From JBGVSA01 sp041807905 (GTDB lineage: Bacteria > Pseudomonadota > Gammaproteobacteria > Burkholderiales > Rhodocyclaceae): DNA of 38,723 nt. Both the position numbers and the translations under genes were made by a program. The notes under the pieces were generated by a model. It made no database searches and was not told where the DNA came from. It was given only the letters and a program-made list of their open reading frames with translations. The stretch is taken from NCBI RefSeq assembly GCF_041807905.1, contig NZ_JBGVSA010000031.1, positions 1 through 38,723 on the forward strand. Reading direction: 5' to 3'. This document shows positions 15,295-23,768 of this stretch, one piece after another (position 1 is the stretch's first letter; every line of letters starts with the position of its first letter).

Positions 15295-15882
15295 TCAGAG
15301 CACGCCCTTGGTGGACGGCATGGCGCCGGCAGCACGCTCATCGCGCTCGACCGCAGCGCGCAGCGCACGGCCGAATGCCTTGAAAACGGTCTCGCACTGG
15401 TGGTGCGCGTTCACGCCCCGCAAGTTGTCGATATGCAGCGTCACGAGGGCATGATTGACAAAGCCCTGGAAGAATTCGCGCACCAGATCGACATCGAAAT
15501 CACCAATGCGGGCACGCGTGAATTCCACGTCGAACACCAATCCGGGGCGGCCGGAGAGGTCGACCACCACGCGCGAGAGCGCTTCGTCCAGCGGCACGTA
15601 GGCGTGGCCGTAGCGGCGCAGGCCCTTTTTGTCGCCGACGGCCTTGGCAAAGGCCTGCCCCAGCGAGATGCCGATATCTTCGACGGTGTGGTGGGCATCG
15701 ATATGCAGATCGCCACGCGCGGTCACGTCCAGGTCGATCAGGCCATGGCGGACGATCTGGTCCAGCATGTGATCGAGGAACGGCACGCCGCTGTCCAGTT
15801 TGCCGACGCCGCTGCCATCGAGGTCGATGCGCACGGAGATTTGCGTTTCCAGCGTGTTGCGGGTGATGTCGGCTTGCCGCAT
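15295..15882 (-). CDS. hisB: Imidazoleglycerol-phosphate dehydratase
   Basis: Protein of 195 aa, the monofunctional form (no histidinol-phosphatase domain as in E. coli). It dehydrates imidazole glycerol phosphate to imidazole acetol phosphate. The metal-binding His clusters are visible: FLDHMLDQIVRHGLID in the first half, DAHHTVEDIGI, and HHQCETVFKAFGRALR near the end. The start at 15882 gives MRQADITRNT; the longer frame to 15981 runs into the divergent promoter region. It is the first gene of the minus-strand his-hinT-tat unit and diverges from hisC across 137 bp. Confidence 0.95.
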   Translation of the reverse strand: MRQADITRNTLETQISVRIDLDGSGVGKLDSGVPFLDHMLDQIVRHGLIDLDVTARGDLHIDAHHTVEDIGISLGQAFAKAVGDKKGLRRYGHAYVPLDEALSRVVVDLSGRPGLVFDVEFTRARIGDFDVDLVREFFQGFVNHALVTLHIDNLRGVNAHHQCETVFKAFGRALRAAVERDERAAGAMPSTKGVL

Positions 15883-16019
15883 GGCGAATGTCGATGGTTC
15901 GAGTGTCAAAAATGAGTTTCGGCGAGGTCCGCACCGCGCCGCCCGGTATAATACCATCCCGACGCCCTTCCCGCGCCGCATGCGGCATGGCGCCCCTCAC
16001 CCACACTAGACCGACCCAA
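15883..16019. promoter_or_regulatory. Divergent hisB / hisC promoter region
   Basis: This 137-bp gap lies between the divergent hisB and hisC starts and must contain promoters for both. The stretch near 15945-15957 (GGTATAATACC) contains a perfect TATAAT at 15947-15952, a plausible -10 element for hisC. A matching -35 is not clear. The element is symmetric (GGTATAATACC is close to palindromic), so it might also serve the minus strand. No his leader peptide or attenuator was seen. Confidence 0.4.
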
Positions 16020-17090
16020 ATGAGCATCTACTGGAGCGATATCGTTCATCGCCTCACCCCCTACGTGCCGGGCGAGCAACCGAAGATCACCGGGCTCATC
16101 AAGCTCAACACCAACGAAAACCCCTACGGCCCGTCGCCTCGCGCGCTGGCCGCCATGAGCGCCGAGATTGCCGACACGCTGCGGCTGTATCCGGACCCGT
16201 CGGCCGACCGGCTCAAGCAGGCCGTGGCCGGGCATTTCGACGTGGGTACGGACCACGTATTCGTCGGCAACGGCTCCGACGAAGTGCTGGCGCACGTCTT
16301 CATGGCACTGCTCAAGCACGACCGGCCGCTGCTCTTCCCGGACATCTCGTACAGCTTCTATCCGGTGTATTGCGGGCTGTACGGAATCGAGTACGAACAG
16401 GTACCGCTCACGAATGACTTCGCCATCAACGTCGATGACTACATCGCGCTTGACGCCGGCGCGGTGATTTTCCCGAACCCGAACGCGCCGACGGGGCGAC
16501 TGTTGCCGCTGGCTGACATCGAACGACTGCTGGATGCCAAGCCCGACGCTGTCGTGGTGGTGGATGAAGCTTACGTCGACTTCGGTGGCGAGAGCGCGGT
16601 CGGGCTGGTGGCGCGCCACCCCAACCTGCTGGTGACGCAGACGCTCTCCAAGAGCCGTTCGCTGGCCGGCCTGCGCGTGGGCTATGCCATCGGGCAGCCG
16701 CACCTCATCGAAGCGCTCGAACGGGTCAAGGACAGCTTCAACTCCTATCCGCTGGATCGCGTTGCCATCGTCGGCGCCTCGGTGGCGATGGAAGATCGCG
16801 ATCACTTTGAAAAGACCCGCCATGCTGTGATGACCAGCCGCGAACGTCTGACGTCCGAACTGCAACACCTGGGATTCGAAGTGTTGCCTTCGGCCGCCAA
16901 TTTCATCTTCGCGCGCCATCCGCAGCACGATGCAGCGGCCGTCGCGGCGGCACTGCGCGAGCGGCGCATCATCGTGCGTCACTTCCGTCAGCGTCGAATC
17001 GAACAGTATCTGCGCATCACGGTTGGCACCGAAGCGCAATGCAAGGCGCTGGTCGAAGCGCTCAAGGGCATCGTCGCCGTCACGGCCTGA
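16020..17090 (+). CDS. hisC: Histidinol-phosphate aminotransferase
   Basis: Fold-type I PLP aminotransferase of 356 aa that converts imidazole acetol phosphate and glutamate to histidinol phosphate. Seen are LNTNENPYGPSP near 29-40, FPNPNAPTGR (151-160), VVDEAYVDF (180-188), and the PLP lysine K211 in TLSKSRSLAGLRVGYA. The start at 16020 gives MSIYWSDIVH. This N-terminus (WSDIVHRLTPYVPGEQP) resembles the class usually called hisC2 in Burkholderia (from memory), rather than the copy inside the his operon. It is transcribed away from hisB and ends in its own strong terminator. hisG and hisD are not in the window. Confidence 0.93.
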   Translation: MSIYWSDIVHRLTPYVPGEQPKITGLIKLNTNENPYGPSPRALAAMSAEIADTLRLYPDPSADRLKQAVAGHFDVGTDHVFVGNGSDEVLAHVFMALLKHDRPLLFPDISYSFYPVYCGLYGIEYEQVPLTNDFAINVDDYIALDAGAVIFPNPNAPTGRLLPLADIERLLDAKPDAVVVVDEAYVDFGGESAVGLVARHPNLLVTQTLSKSRSLAGLRVGYAIGQPHLIEALERVKDSFNSYPLDRVAIVGASVAMEDRDHFEKTRHAVMTSRERLTSELQHLGFEVLPSAANFIFARHPQHDAAAVAAALRERRIIVRHFRQRRIEQYLRITVGTEAQCKALVEALKGIVAVTA

Positions 17091-17104
17091 CGCCCCCGCA
17101 CGAG

Positions 17105-17142
17105 CGGCCACCGTCCGGGCACGGCGGTGGCCGTTTTTTTTT
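17105..17142 (+). terminator. Intrinsic terminator of hisC
   Basis: Perfect 9-bp arms CGGCCACCG (17105-17113) and CGGTGGCCG (17125-17133) enclose an 11-nt loop and are followed by nine T residues (17134-17142). It lies 14 nt after the hisC stop. The T tract runs into the stop codon of the convergent mscS gene. Confidence 0.93.
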
Positions 17143-18412
17143 ATGCGGCGCTTCCCGATGCCGCCTCGCCCTGCCCGATGATGCGCACTTCGCGCTGCGG
17201 GAACGGAATCTCGATCGACTCCGTGCGGAAGCGGCGCAACAGTTCGCGGCCGATATCCGAGCGAATGCCGCCCGTCCCTTTGAGTGGATCGGACACCCAG
17301 AATCCCAATTCGAGCGTAATGCCACTGTCATCGAACGAAATGAGCGAGGCGGACGGAGCCGGATCTGCGATGACGCGCGGCTGGGCACGCGCGAGCTCTT
17401 CCATGATCGCAATGGCGCGATCAACGTCGGCGTTGTAGCCCACCTGCACCCGCAGCGAGCCGCGTGTGCGAGTGTCGATGTAGGTCTCGTTCTGCACCAC
17501 CGAACTGACCAGCGCCTCGTTCGGCACAATGTAATGAATACCGTTGAGCGCACGAACCACCGTGTAGCGCGTGGTGATCTGCTTGACCTCGCCACGCTGC
17601 TCGGAGCCCACCTGGATGATGTCGCCGATACGGATCGAGCGATCGAGCAGAATGATGAAGCCCGCCACGTAGTTGCTGGCAATGCGCTGCATGCCCAGAC
17701 CGAGGCCCACGCCCAGGGCGCCGGAGAACACCGACAACGTGGTCAGATCCAGTCCGGCAAGCGAGGCGCCGACCAGCACGGCGACGAACACCAGCAGCGC
17801 CTTGACCGCACGCGACAGCACCACCTGCACACTGCGATCAATCGACGCAGCCATCAGGCGCGCTTCGAGCAGGCCGCCAATCCATAGCGCCAGGATCAAC
17901 GCCGCCATCACCGTGACCGCGCCATGCATCACGCTCCACAGCGTGAGCCGGCTCTTGCCGATCATCAGCGAATAACCGTCCAGCCACTGGATGAGATCCG
18001 GCAGCAGGCCGAGGGCATCGAGTGCAACCACCAGCCAGATCATCGCCGCGATGCTGCGCTCGAAGTTGGCCAGCCAACCCGACGGCGCGAACGCGCGCCG
18101 CAAGGCATATACGACGATGCGCACCAGCGCCAGCGCAATGAGCAGGCGCGTGGCCACGCCCACCAGATGCAGCGACCAGCCCGAATGGTCCGCGGCAAAG
18201 CGCGCCACGCCCAGCAGCAATACACCAATGAGCGGGAAGGCCAGCCGTCGCAGCCCGGCGTATTGCAGGTCTCCCTGCATGCCACGCACATGGCGCCCGA
18301 CGCGGCGCGCCAGCGCGAACGCCACGCCCACGAGAATGGCGATCAGCAGCAACTCGTACCGCGCCGACGTATTGGCGAACAGGCTTTGCAGATCGATCAG
18401 GAAGTCACGCAT
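17141..18412 (-). CDS. MscS-family mechanosensitive channel
   Basis: Protein of 423 aa with several N-terminal membrane segments (about 20-40, 70-90, 90-110, 135-155, 165-190) before the pore helix and MscS core. The core has SVFSGALGVGLGLGMQRIASNYVAGFIILLDRSIRIGDIIQVG (read in parts) at about 230-275 and the beta domain TTRYTVVRALNGIHYIVPNEALV. The C-terminal alpha/beta domain follows. It is larger than E. coli MscS (286 aa), closer to the YbdG/MscK-like size class. It releases solutes on hypo-osmotic shock. It lies 15 nt after rsmB and is probably cotranscribed. Confidence 0.9.
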   Translation of the reverse strand: MRDFLIDLQSLFANTSARYELLLIAILVGVAFALARRVGRHVRGMQGDLQYAGLRRLAFPLIGVLLLGVARFAADHSGWSLHLVGVATRLLIALALVRIVVYALRRAFAPSGWLANFERSIAAMIWLVVALDALGLLPDLIQWLDGYSLMIGKSRLTLWSVMHGAVTVMAALILALWIGGLLEARLMAASIDRSVQVVLSRAVKALLVFVAVLVGASLAGLDLTTLSVFSGALGVGLGLGMQRIASNYVAGFIILLDRSIRIGDIIQVGSEQRGEVKQITTRYTVVRALNGIHYIVPNEALVSSVVQNETYIDTRTRGSLRVQVGYNADVDRAIAIMEELARAQPRVIADPAPSASLISFDDSGITLELGFWVSDPLKGTGGIRSDIGRELLRRFRTESIEIPFPQREVRIIGQGEAASGSAA

Positions 18413-18427
18413 GGTGGCGATCGGCTG

Positions 18428-19693
18428 TCACGCGCGACGGGTCAGCACAGCGGCGAAGAAACCATCCGTACCATGGCTGACCGGGTCCAGGCGCAGGCGG
18501 GCGCCCGTATCGAGCGTAATGCGCTGTGAAGCCAGCACTTCCGTCGCGGACTCCTCCACGAACTCGGGATGCGCCGCGAGGAACGCATCGACCACCTGAT
18601 CGTTCTCTTCTGCCAGCAGCGAACACGTCGCGTACACCAAACGCCCGCCCGACTTCACCAGGCGAGCGGCGGCGGTGAGGATGTCCAGTTGCTTGGCATG
18701 AAGACGATCAACGGCTTCTTCGTCCTGCCGCCACTTCAGATCGGGGTTGCGGCGCAGCGTGCCGAAACCGCTGCACGGCGCGTCGACCAGCACGCGATCC
18801 ATCTTGCCGGCCAGGCGTTTGATACGAACGTCATTCTCGTGCGCGATGGCCGAAGGATGCACGTTCGACAGACCCGAGCGCGCCAGGCGCGGCTTGAAAC
18901 GCGCGAGCCGCTTTTCCGACACATCGAAGGCATACAGGCGCCCCGTCGAGCGCATCAACGCGCCGAGCAGCAGCGTCTTGCCGCCCGCGCCAGCGCAGAA
19001 ATCGGCCACCATTTCGCCGCGACGCGGCGCGACGAGGAATCCCAGCAACTGACTGCCCTCGTCCTGCACTTCGATGGAACCATCCAGGAACAGCGGGTGC
19101 TTTTGCAGCGCGACCTTGCGGTCGAGCCGGATCGACAGCGGTGAGTATTCGCCGGGGCGCCCTTCGATGCCATCGGCCTTGAGGCGAGCCAACGCCGCGT
19201 CACGATCGATGCGCGCAGGGTTCACGCGGATGTCCAGCGACGCCGGCTGCGACAGCGCATCGGCCAACGCGATGGTGGCGGCGTCACCGCGCTGTGCCGA
19301 CAGGCGCGCGGCGAGCCAGTCCGGCATGTCGCAGCGTTCGGCCAGCGTGGGCTCGGGCGGCGTCGCCGCCTTCTGATCGGCCAGCCATTGACGCTCGCCA
19401 CCGGAGAGCAGCGGGTCAAGCTGGCGCAGCGAGTAGCCTTCGAAACGCACGAGCCACGCCAGGATCAGCTTGCGTGCGCCGACCGCGTCGCCCGCCGCGA
19501 CACGCACGCGGCGCAGGTGGCGCAGCACACCGTAGACGGTCTCGGCAATGACGGCGCGATCGCGCTGGCCGAGCTTGCGTTCGCTGCGGAAATAGGCGCT
19601 CAGCACGCCATCGGCAGGAGACTGGAAACGCAACACTTCGGCCAGCGCGTCAGCGGCGGCTTCGAGTTGCGGGGCTGTGATCTGGATGGTCAT
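18428..19693 (-). CDS. rsmB: RsmB/Nop2-family 16S rRNA m5C methyltransferase
   Basis: Protein of 421 aa. An N-terminal NusB-like helical region (1-150) precedes the Nop2/Sun methyltransferase domain. SAM motif I is DFCAGAGGKT (231-240). Motif IV, DAPCSGFGTLRRNPDLKW, contains C307, and motif VI, YATCSLL, contains catalytic C357. E. coli RsmB methylates C967 of 16S rRNA; specificity here is inferred from overall resemblance. Start 19693 is chosen because the upstream frame to 19897 overlaps the DUF3108 gene and has no homology. It lies 44 nt downstream of the DUF3108 gene. Confidence 0.88.
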   Translation of the reverse strand: MTIQITAPQLEAAADALAEVLRFQSPADGVLSAYFRSERKLGQRDRAVIAETVYGVLRHLRRVRVAAGDAVGARKLILAWLVRFEGYSLRQLDPLLSGGERQWLADQKAATPPEPTLAERCDMPDWLAARLSAQRGDAATIALADALSQPASLDIRVNPARIDRDAALARLKADGIEGRPGEYSPLSIRLDRKVALQKHPLFLDGSIEVQDEGSQLLGFLVAPRRGEMVADFCAGAGGKTLLLGALMRSTGRLYAFDVSEKRLARFKPRLARSGLSNVHPSAIAHENDVRIKRLAGKMDRVLVDAPCSGFGTLRRNPDLKWRQDEEAVDRLHAKQLDILTAAARLVKSGGRLVYATCSLLAEENDQVVDAFLAAHPEFVEESATEVLASQRITLDTGARLRLDPVSHGTDGFFAAVLTRRA

Positions 19694-19737
19694 GGATAAC
19701 TCTTGTGGATGTTCAATCTTGTTCTTGCGGGCGCGAC

Positions 19738-20880
19738 TCAATCCGAGTCGTCGGCCGGGTTCCTGGGTGGCGGCGGCGGTGCCCGCATGATCTGTTTGCC
19801 GTCGAGCGTAACGTCGGTCGCTAGAAAATCGAAAATGTCGCCCTTGTTGACGATGCGGAAACGCACTGGCGCATTGCGCAACTCGCGCGATATCCACACA
19901 TCGATACGCAGCTCGCCGCCACGCGCCTCGGCGCGATAGCGCCGCGCCATGACCGTGCCGCCCGGCAACTTCACCTCGCCCGGCTCTTGCTGCACGACGG
20001 TCACACGGCTCACCATGCCGCGCGAGGCTACAACGAATACGTCGAACGCCTCGCGGTCATCCGGCTGCAGTGACAGAAACTGCATCAGCGCCAGCATGTC
20101 GAGCGCCACGCCGCCCGTGGGCACTTCGCGCGGATCGCCATTGCGATTCTGGCGGACGGCGCTGGCATTCGGATCGAACAGCGTCTGATAGCTACGCTTG
20201 TCGACGGTCTCGTCGAATTGTTCCGAGATCGGCAACCCGCCGGCCACGCGGCCCGACGAGCGCTGCTCGAGCAACAGTTCGCGCCACGCCACCGCGGCAC
20301 GCCCCTTGAGGCTCGCGGAATAGCTCGAATCATCGTGTTGCCAGCATTGCTCTGCGTGGCCGAGGTCACCGCTGAGAATGCCGTACGTTACGTTGAGCAC
20401 GTAGCCGATGCAGCCCTTGCGCGGCCAGTCCGTCTGGATGGCCAGCGCCGGTTCGGACGACGCCGATGCCGAAGACGACGACGCGCTCTGCCCTTCGGCC
20501 AGCGGACTGGATTCTGCCGCAGGCGCGCTCGATGCGGAACTCGTCGATGACGATTCCGACGATGATTCGGCGCCTTGCGCCACGCTGCTCGCGCTCTGCC
20601 TGTCGGCGGCGGTCACCCGCGGCGTGGGCCCGGGCGCCGGCTGCGCGGTCGGTTTCGGTGTGTGTCTGACGGCGGGCGGAGCGGGCATTTGCAGTAGCTT
20701 GGCATCGATCCGCAGCGGCGGCTCGGGTGTCTCGGGCAAGCGCCAGCCCGGGGCGATCAAGGCGACCACATGAACGGTGATGGAGGCTGCGAATGCCCAG
20801 CCCAGTAGCCGATGCGACTGCACGAGACCTCTATGCCAGCGGCGGCGAAATCCAGCCGTCGGGCGCCAGCGGCGCGTCAT
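19738..20880 (-). CDS. DUF3108 protein with TonB-like membrane anchor and low-complexity linker
   Basis: Protein of 380 aa. The Arg-rich N-terminus is followed by one membrane helix (about 27-44, LGWAFAASITVHVVALI). A Pro-rich stretch (50-90) and a Ser/Ala/Glu linker (95-150; runs such as SSSESSSTSSASSAPAA) follow, like the periplasm-spanning part of TonB. The C-terminal DUF3108 domain covers about 160-370. Molecular function is unknown; the layout suggests an inner-membrane anchor reaching into the periplasm. The ATG at 20880 lies inside purN (50-bp overlap). A GTG at 20823, with GAGG only 4 nt upstream, is an alternative that removes the overlap and 19 residues. It sits between purN and rsmB. 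Confidence 0.8.
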   Translation of the reverse strand: MTRRWRPTAGFRRRWHRGLVQSHRLLGWAFAASITVHVVALIAPGWRLPETPEPPLRIDAKLLQMPAPPAVRHTPKPTAQPAPGPTPRVTAADRQSASSVAQGAESSSESSSTSSASSAPAAESSPLAEGQSASSSSASASSEPALAIQTDWPRKGCIGYVLNVTYGILSGDLGHAEQCWQHDDSSYSASLKGRAAVAWRELLLEQRSSGRVAGGLPISEQFDETVDKRSYQTLFDPNASAVRQNRNGDPREVPTGGVALDMLALMQFLSLQPDDREAFDVFVVASRGMVSRVTVVQQEPGEVKLPGGTVMARRYRAEARGGELRIDVWISRELRNAPVRFRIVNKGDIFDFLATDVTLDGKQIMRAPPPPPRNPADDSD

Positions 20881-21469
20881 GTAGCGTCACTCGCTGCCCG
20901 TCGATGCTCAATCGCCCGTCGACGAACCATTGCACGGCTGCCGGGTAGATACGATGTTCAAACGCCAGCACGCGAGCACTCAGTGCGGCGACGTCGTCAT
21001 CAGGCAGGACCGGCACGGCAGCCTGAACGACGATCGGACCGCAATCAAGCTCCGAGGTCACGAAATGCACCGTCGCACCATGCAGTTTGGCGCCCGATTC
21101 AATGGCGCGCTGATGCGTGTGCAGACCGGGGAAAGCCGGCAGCAGCGACGGGTGGATGTTAAACAGCCGCCCCGCGTAGTGATCGACGAACGCAGGCGTG
21201 AGCACGCGCATGAAACCCGCCAGCACGACGAGATCCGGCGCGTGCGCATCGATGGTTTCGGCCAGCGCGGCGTCAAAGGTGTCTCGGCCCGCAAACGCCT
21301 TGTGATCGACGACTTGCGTCTGGATGCCGTGCGAGGAGGCAAAGGCCAGCCCTGCGGCATCGGGCCTGTTGCTGATCACCGCGGCGATGCGCGCGCCCTT
21401 GATGCCGGCACGCACGATGGCCTCCATGTTGCTGCCACGGCCAGAGATCAGGATGACTACATTCTTCAT
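20831..21469 (-). CDS. purN: Phosphoribosylglycinamide formyltransferase 1
   Basis: Protein of 212 aa (E. coli PurN has 212) that transfers formyl from 10-formyl-THF to GAR in purine synthesis. The phosphate loop SGRGSNM (9-15), catalytic N104 and H106 in NIHPSLLPAF, and D142 in SELDCGPIV are all present. The ATG at 21469 gives the standard MKNVVILISGRGSN. It is the promoter-proximal gene of the purN-DUF3108-rsmB-mscS set, all transcribed on the minus strand with small gaps or overlaps. Confidence 0.96.
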   Translation of the reverse strand: MKNVVILISGRGSNMEAIVRAGIKGARIAAVISNRPDAAGLAFASSHGIQTQVVDHKAFAGRDTFDAALAETIDAHAPDLVVLAGFMRVLTPAFVDHYAGRLFNIHPSLLPAFPGLHTHQRAIESGAKLHGATVHFVTSELDCGPIVVQAAVPVLPDDDVAALSARVLAFEHRIYPAAVQWFVDGRLSIDGQRVTLHDAPLAPDGWISPPLA

Positions 21470-21520
21470 TGCGAAATACCGGGGAACCGGCCGGTCCGAG
21501 CCGGGCCGGCCTATTTATTA

Positions 21521-22174
21521 TCAGGCCGACTTGGGCTGCAGCCGGCTCTTGAGCCAGGCGATGGCCAGCGGCATCAGCGACACGGCGATGATGCCCACGA
21601 TCAACAGGCTGAGGTTGTGCTTGATGAACGGGATGTTGCCGAAAAAGTAACCGGCAAAACACAGCGAGAAGATCCACAGTGCGCCACCCAGGATGTCCAG
21701 CGGCAGGAAGCGGCGGTAATCCATGGCCGCCACGCCCGCCACGAAGGGCGAGAACGTGCGCGCCAGCGGCATGAAGCGGGCAATGATGATCGTCTTGCCG
21801 CCATGCCGCTCAAAGTAGGCGTGCGCCTTGTCGAACGCCGCGCGGTTGAAGAACTTCGACTGGTTCCACGAGAACACGCGTCGGCCGACGCGCCGGCCGA
21901 TCCAGTAATTGACGTTGTCGCCCAGCACAGCCGCGACGAACAGACTGATCGACAGCACCCAGATGTCGATACCGCCGCCAGTGGTGGCCGCCAGCGCACC
22001 TGCCACGAACAACAGGGAGTCGCCAGGCAGGAAGGGTGTGACCACCAGCCCCGTCTCGCAGAAGATGATCAGAAACAGGATCGCGTAGATCCACGGGCCG
22101 TACTGCGCCACGAGAATGGCGAGGTACTTGTCCAGATGCAGGACGATGTCGATGAAATGGCTGATGAGTTCCAT
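21521..22174 (-). CDS. DedA-family inner-membrane protein
   Basis: Protein of 217 aa with multiple membrane segments and close resemblance to E. coli DedA. The family signature is visible in FCETGLVVTPFLPGDSLLF, and E and D residues in this segment are required for function in YqjA/YghB. The conserved arginines follow in YWIGRRVGRR and IIARFMPLARTFSPFVAG. Family members support envelope integrity and undecaprenyl-phosphate or lipid recycling. The start is ATG 22174 by alignment; ATG 22180 (MPMEL) is equally possible. The frame to 22279 adds residues without resemblance. The 51-bp gap to purN contains GC-rich palindromic sequence. Confidence 0.92.
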   Translation of the reverse strand: MELISHFIDIVLHLDKYLAILVAQYGPWIYAILFLIIFCETGLVVTPFLPGDSLLFVAGALAATTGGGIDIWVLSISLFVAAVLGDNVNYWIGRRVGRRVFSWNQSKFFNRAAFDKAHAYFERHGGKTIIIARFMPLARTFSPFVAGVAAMDYRRFLPLDILGGALWIFSLCFAGYFFGNIPFIKHNLSLLIVGIIAVSLMPLAIAWLKSRLQPKSA

Positions 22175-22309
22175 GGGCATCGGGCCGTTGGCCCGCTCTC
22201 TGCTCGGGTAATCCGCAATGATACCGGAGGCCGCGCACCGCCGGCCGGCTGTCTTGCCTCCCCGATCGGGCGCTGCCATGCTGAGGACTCGCCAACAAAG
22301 GAGCCACCG

Positions 22310-22696
22310 ATGCGCCCAACGCTGATTGCCTTAGCCGCAATGTTCGTGCTGGCGGCCTGCCAGAAGACGCAGGAAGCCGCCAGCGACGCCAAACCCGACC
22401 TCAAGCAAGCCATCGAGTCCACGCAATCGGCCGCTGCGGCGCTCGGGGCCGGCATCAAGCAGGACGCCCAATCGATGGCCAGCGCGGCCGGCGAAGCCGC
22501 CGACAAGGCAGCCGACAAGACGGGCGAGATGGCCGGCGAAGCCAAATCCGCCGCCGCGTCGCTGGCGGATTCGACCAAGGAGGCCGCACACAGTCTGGCG
22601 TCCGATGCCAAGGACGCAGCTCACCGCGCCGCCGACGCCACGCGAAGCGCAGCCAGCAGCGTCAAGGACGCGGCGCACGACGCGGCATCGAAGTAA
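22310..22696 (+). CDS. Small Ala-rich lipoprotein with LEA-like amphipathic repeats
   Basis: Protein of 128 aa. A lipoprotein signal peptide ends in the lipobox LAAC (C17 followed by Q), implying lipid attachment. The rest is almost entirely Ala, Ser, Lys, Asp and Glu in loose 11-residue-like repeats (KDAAHRAADATRSAASSVKD and similar), predicted as long amphipathic helix. This composition resembles LEA-type and ElaB-like helical proteins. It may bind or stabilise membranes or act in the periplasm under stress, but that is a guess. AAAGGAG lies 7 nt upstream of ATG 22310. The downstream phosphatase gene converges on it across 26 bp. Confidence 0.82.
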   Translation: MRPTLIALAAMFVLAACQKTQEAASDAKPDLKQAIESTQSAAAALGAGIKQDAQSMASAAGEAADKAADKTGEMAGEAKSAAASLADSTKEAAHSLASDAKDAAHRAADATRSAASSVKDAAHDAASK

Positions 22697-22722
22697 GCGC
22701 CCGGCGGCAGCGCCCGATCGCG

Positions 22723-23241
22723 TCAGCGCAGCTTGTCGAGCAGCCCGTGCACGGCGTCCTCGCACATGTCGAGGACCTCTTCGAACCCTTTGTCGCCGCC
22801 GTAGTACGGATCGGGCACGTCGCCGGGCGCAAACCGTTCGGCATGGCTGAGAAACAGCGTCACCTTGTCGCGGAACTCGGGCGGACACATGCGCTGCAAT
22901 TGGCGCAGATGCCCTTCGTCCATCGCAAGCACATAGTCGAAATCCGCGAAATCCTTGCGCGTCACCTGGCGCGCGCGCAGCGGGGCCAGATCGTAGCCGC
23001 GCGCCGCAGCGGCGCGTTGCGCGCGCAGGTCCGGCGCCTCGCCGACGTGGTAGCCGTGCGTGCCGGCCGAGTCGAATTCAACGAGGCCGTCCAGCCCCAT
23101 CTTGCGAGCCCAGAAACGGGCGATGCCTTCGGCCGTCGGCGAGCGGCAGATATTGCCGGTACACACGAACAACACGCGCTTCTTGTTGCCTGCTGCAGAC
23201 ACTGCGGGCTCCAGATGACTCTTGAGGGGGACAGCGAACAT
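22723..23241 (-). CDS. Low-molecular-weight protein-tyrosine phosphatase
   Basis: Protein of 172 aa. The catalytic P-loop CTGNICRS contains nucleophile C27 and R33, and the general acid is D144 in DPYYGG. It dephosphorylates phosphotyrosine; bacterial members often act on exopolysaccharide tyrosine kinases, but no such kinase is nearby. The start at 23241 leaves about 20 residues before the usual family start, so a shorter product is possible; no ATG or GTG lies close to the P-loop strand. The gene's upstream region is the DnaA-box-like repeat array. Confidence 0.92.
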   Translation of the reverse strand: MFAVPLKSHLEPAVSAAGNKKRVLFVCTGNICRSPTAEGIARFWARKMGLDGLVEFDSAGTHGYHVGEAPDLRAQRAAAARGYDLAPLRARQVTRKDFADFDYVLAMDEGHLRQLQRMCPPEFRDKVTLFLSHAERFAPGDVPDPYYGGDKGFEEVLDMCEDAVHGLLDKLR

Positions 23242-23300
23242 AGCGCAATTCCGCTTCTTCGTCTGTGCGGAATGCCTTGTCGCTCGTACTGCAGACGGGG

Positions 23301-23403
23301 CTATCCACACAAACTGTGCACAAGCATGTTGATAGCCGCTGACTCGCGGCGGCAAGTGCTTGAGCCACAAGGACCTGTGAGCAGTGCACCAATTTTTGGC
23401 ACT
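23301..23403. repeat. DnaA-box-like repeat unit 1
   Basis: The core is 72 nt, 23301-23372. It holds three 9-mers: CTATCCACA (23301), TGTGCACAA (23315) and TGTTGATAG (23327). After 15 nt comes the block GGCAAGT..TTGA..CACAAGG (23351-23372). The first 9-mer is one mismatch from the E. coli DnaA box TTATCCACA; the second and third are DnaA-box-like in reverse, with two mismatches. A hairpin follows (arms 23383-23387 and 23399-23403) with the loop ACCAATTTTTG. All offsets are shared with units 2-4. Confidence 0.75.
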
Positions 23404-23446
23404 ACACCCCTATTGCAATGCCATTGTCATTGACAGACCCGCGTAC

Positions 23447-23560
23447 TCATCCACACGATTTGTGCACAACGCTGTTGATAGACGGCGGATCTGCGGTGTA
23501 ACTCATTGAGCCGAAAGGCAGGCCACGCGATGCGTAAACTTTGTGCAACGCGGCGAAAAA
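23447..23560. repeat. DnaA-box-like repeat unit 2
   Basis: The core is 23447-23518. The 9-mers are TCATCCACA (23447), TGTGCACAA (23461) and TGTTGATAG (23473), with the same 14 and 12 nt offsets as unit 1. The second block (TGTAACT..TTGAGCCGAAAGG, 23497-23518) is the most diverged of the four. The following hairpin region is less clear; CGGCG-AAAAA-CGCCG near 23551-23565 is a small stem-loop with an A-rich loop. Confidence 0.72.
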
Positions 23561-23597
23561 CGCCGAGCAGCAACAACTTATGACAAAAGCATCGCCA

Positions 23598-23705
23598 TTC
23601 TCCACAGCAATTGTGCACAAGCATGTTGATAGCGCCGGGAGATCAGCGGCAAGTCATTGACCCGCAAGGGATGACGGCAACTGCCGCATTTTTGGGCAAT
23701 TGCCG
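23598..23705. repeat. DnaA-box-like repeat unit 3
   Basis: The core is 23598-23669. The 9-mers are TTCTCCACA (23598), TGTGCACAA (23612) and TGTTGATAG (23624). The second block is GGCAAGTCATTGA then CCCGCAAGG (23648-23669), which looks closest to the consensus. A hairpin follows: arms 23675-23685 and 23695-23705, ten pairs plus one C/A mismatch, with a GCATTTTTG loop. Confidence 0.75.
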
Positions 23706-23768
23706 ATCATGCGTCTTCATCCGGCTTTTGTGGCCGAAAATGCCATTGCCATACATCCGGAACGGCGT

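Noticed and set aside
20930..22309. Upstream 460 codons of the open frame that ends as the lipoprotein at 22696
   Set aside because: Only the last 128 codons have a ribosome binding site, lipobox and sensible composition; the rest is antisense to purN and dedA.
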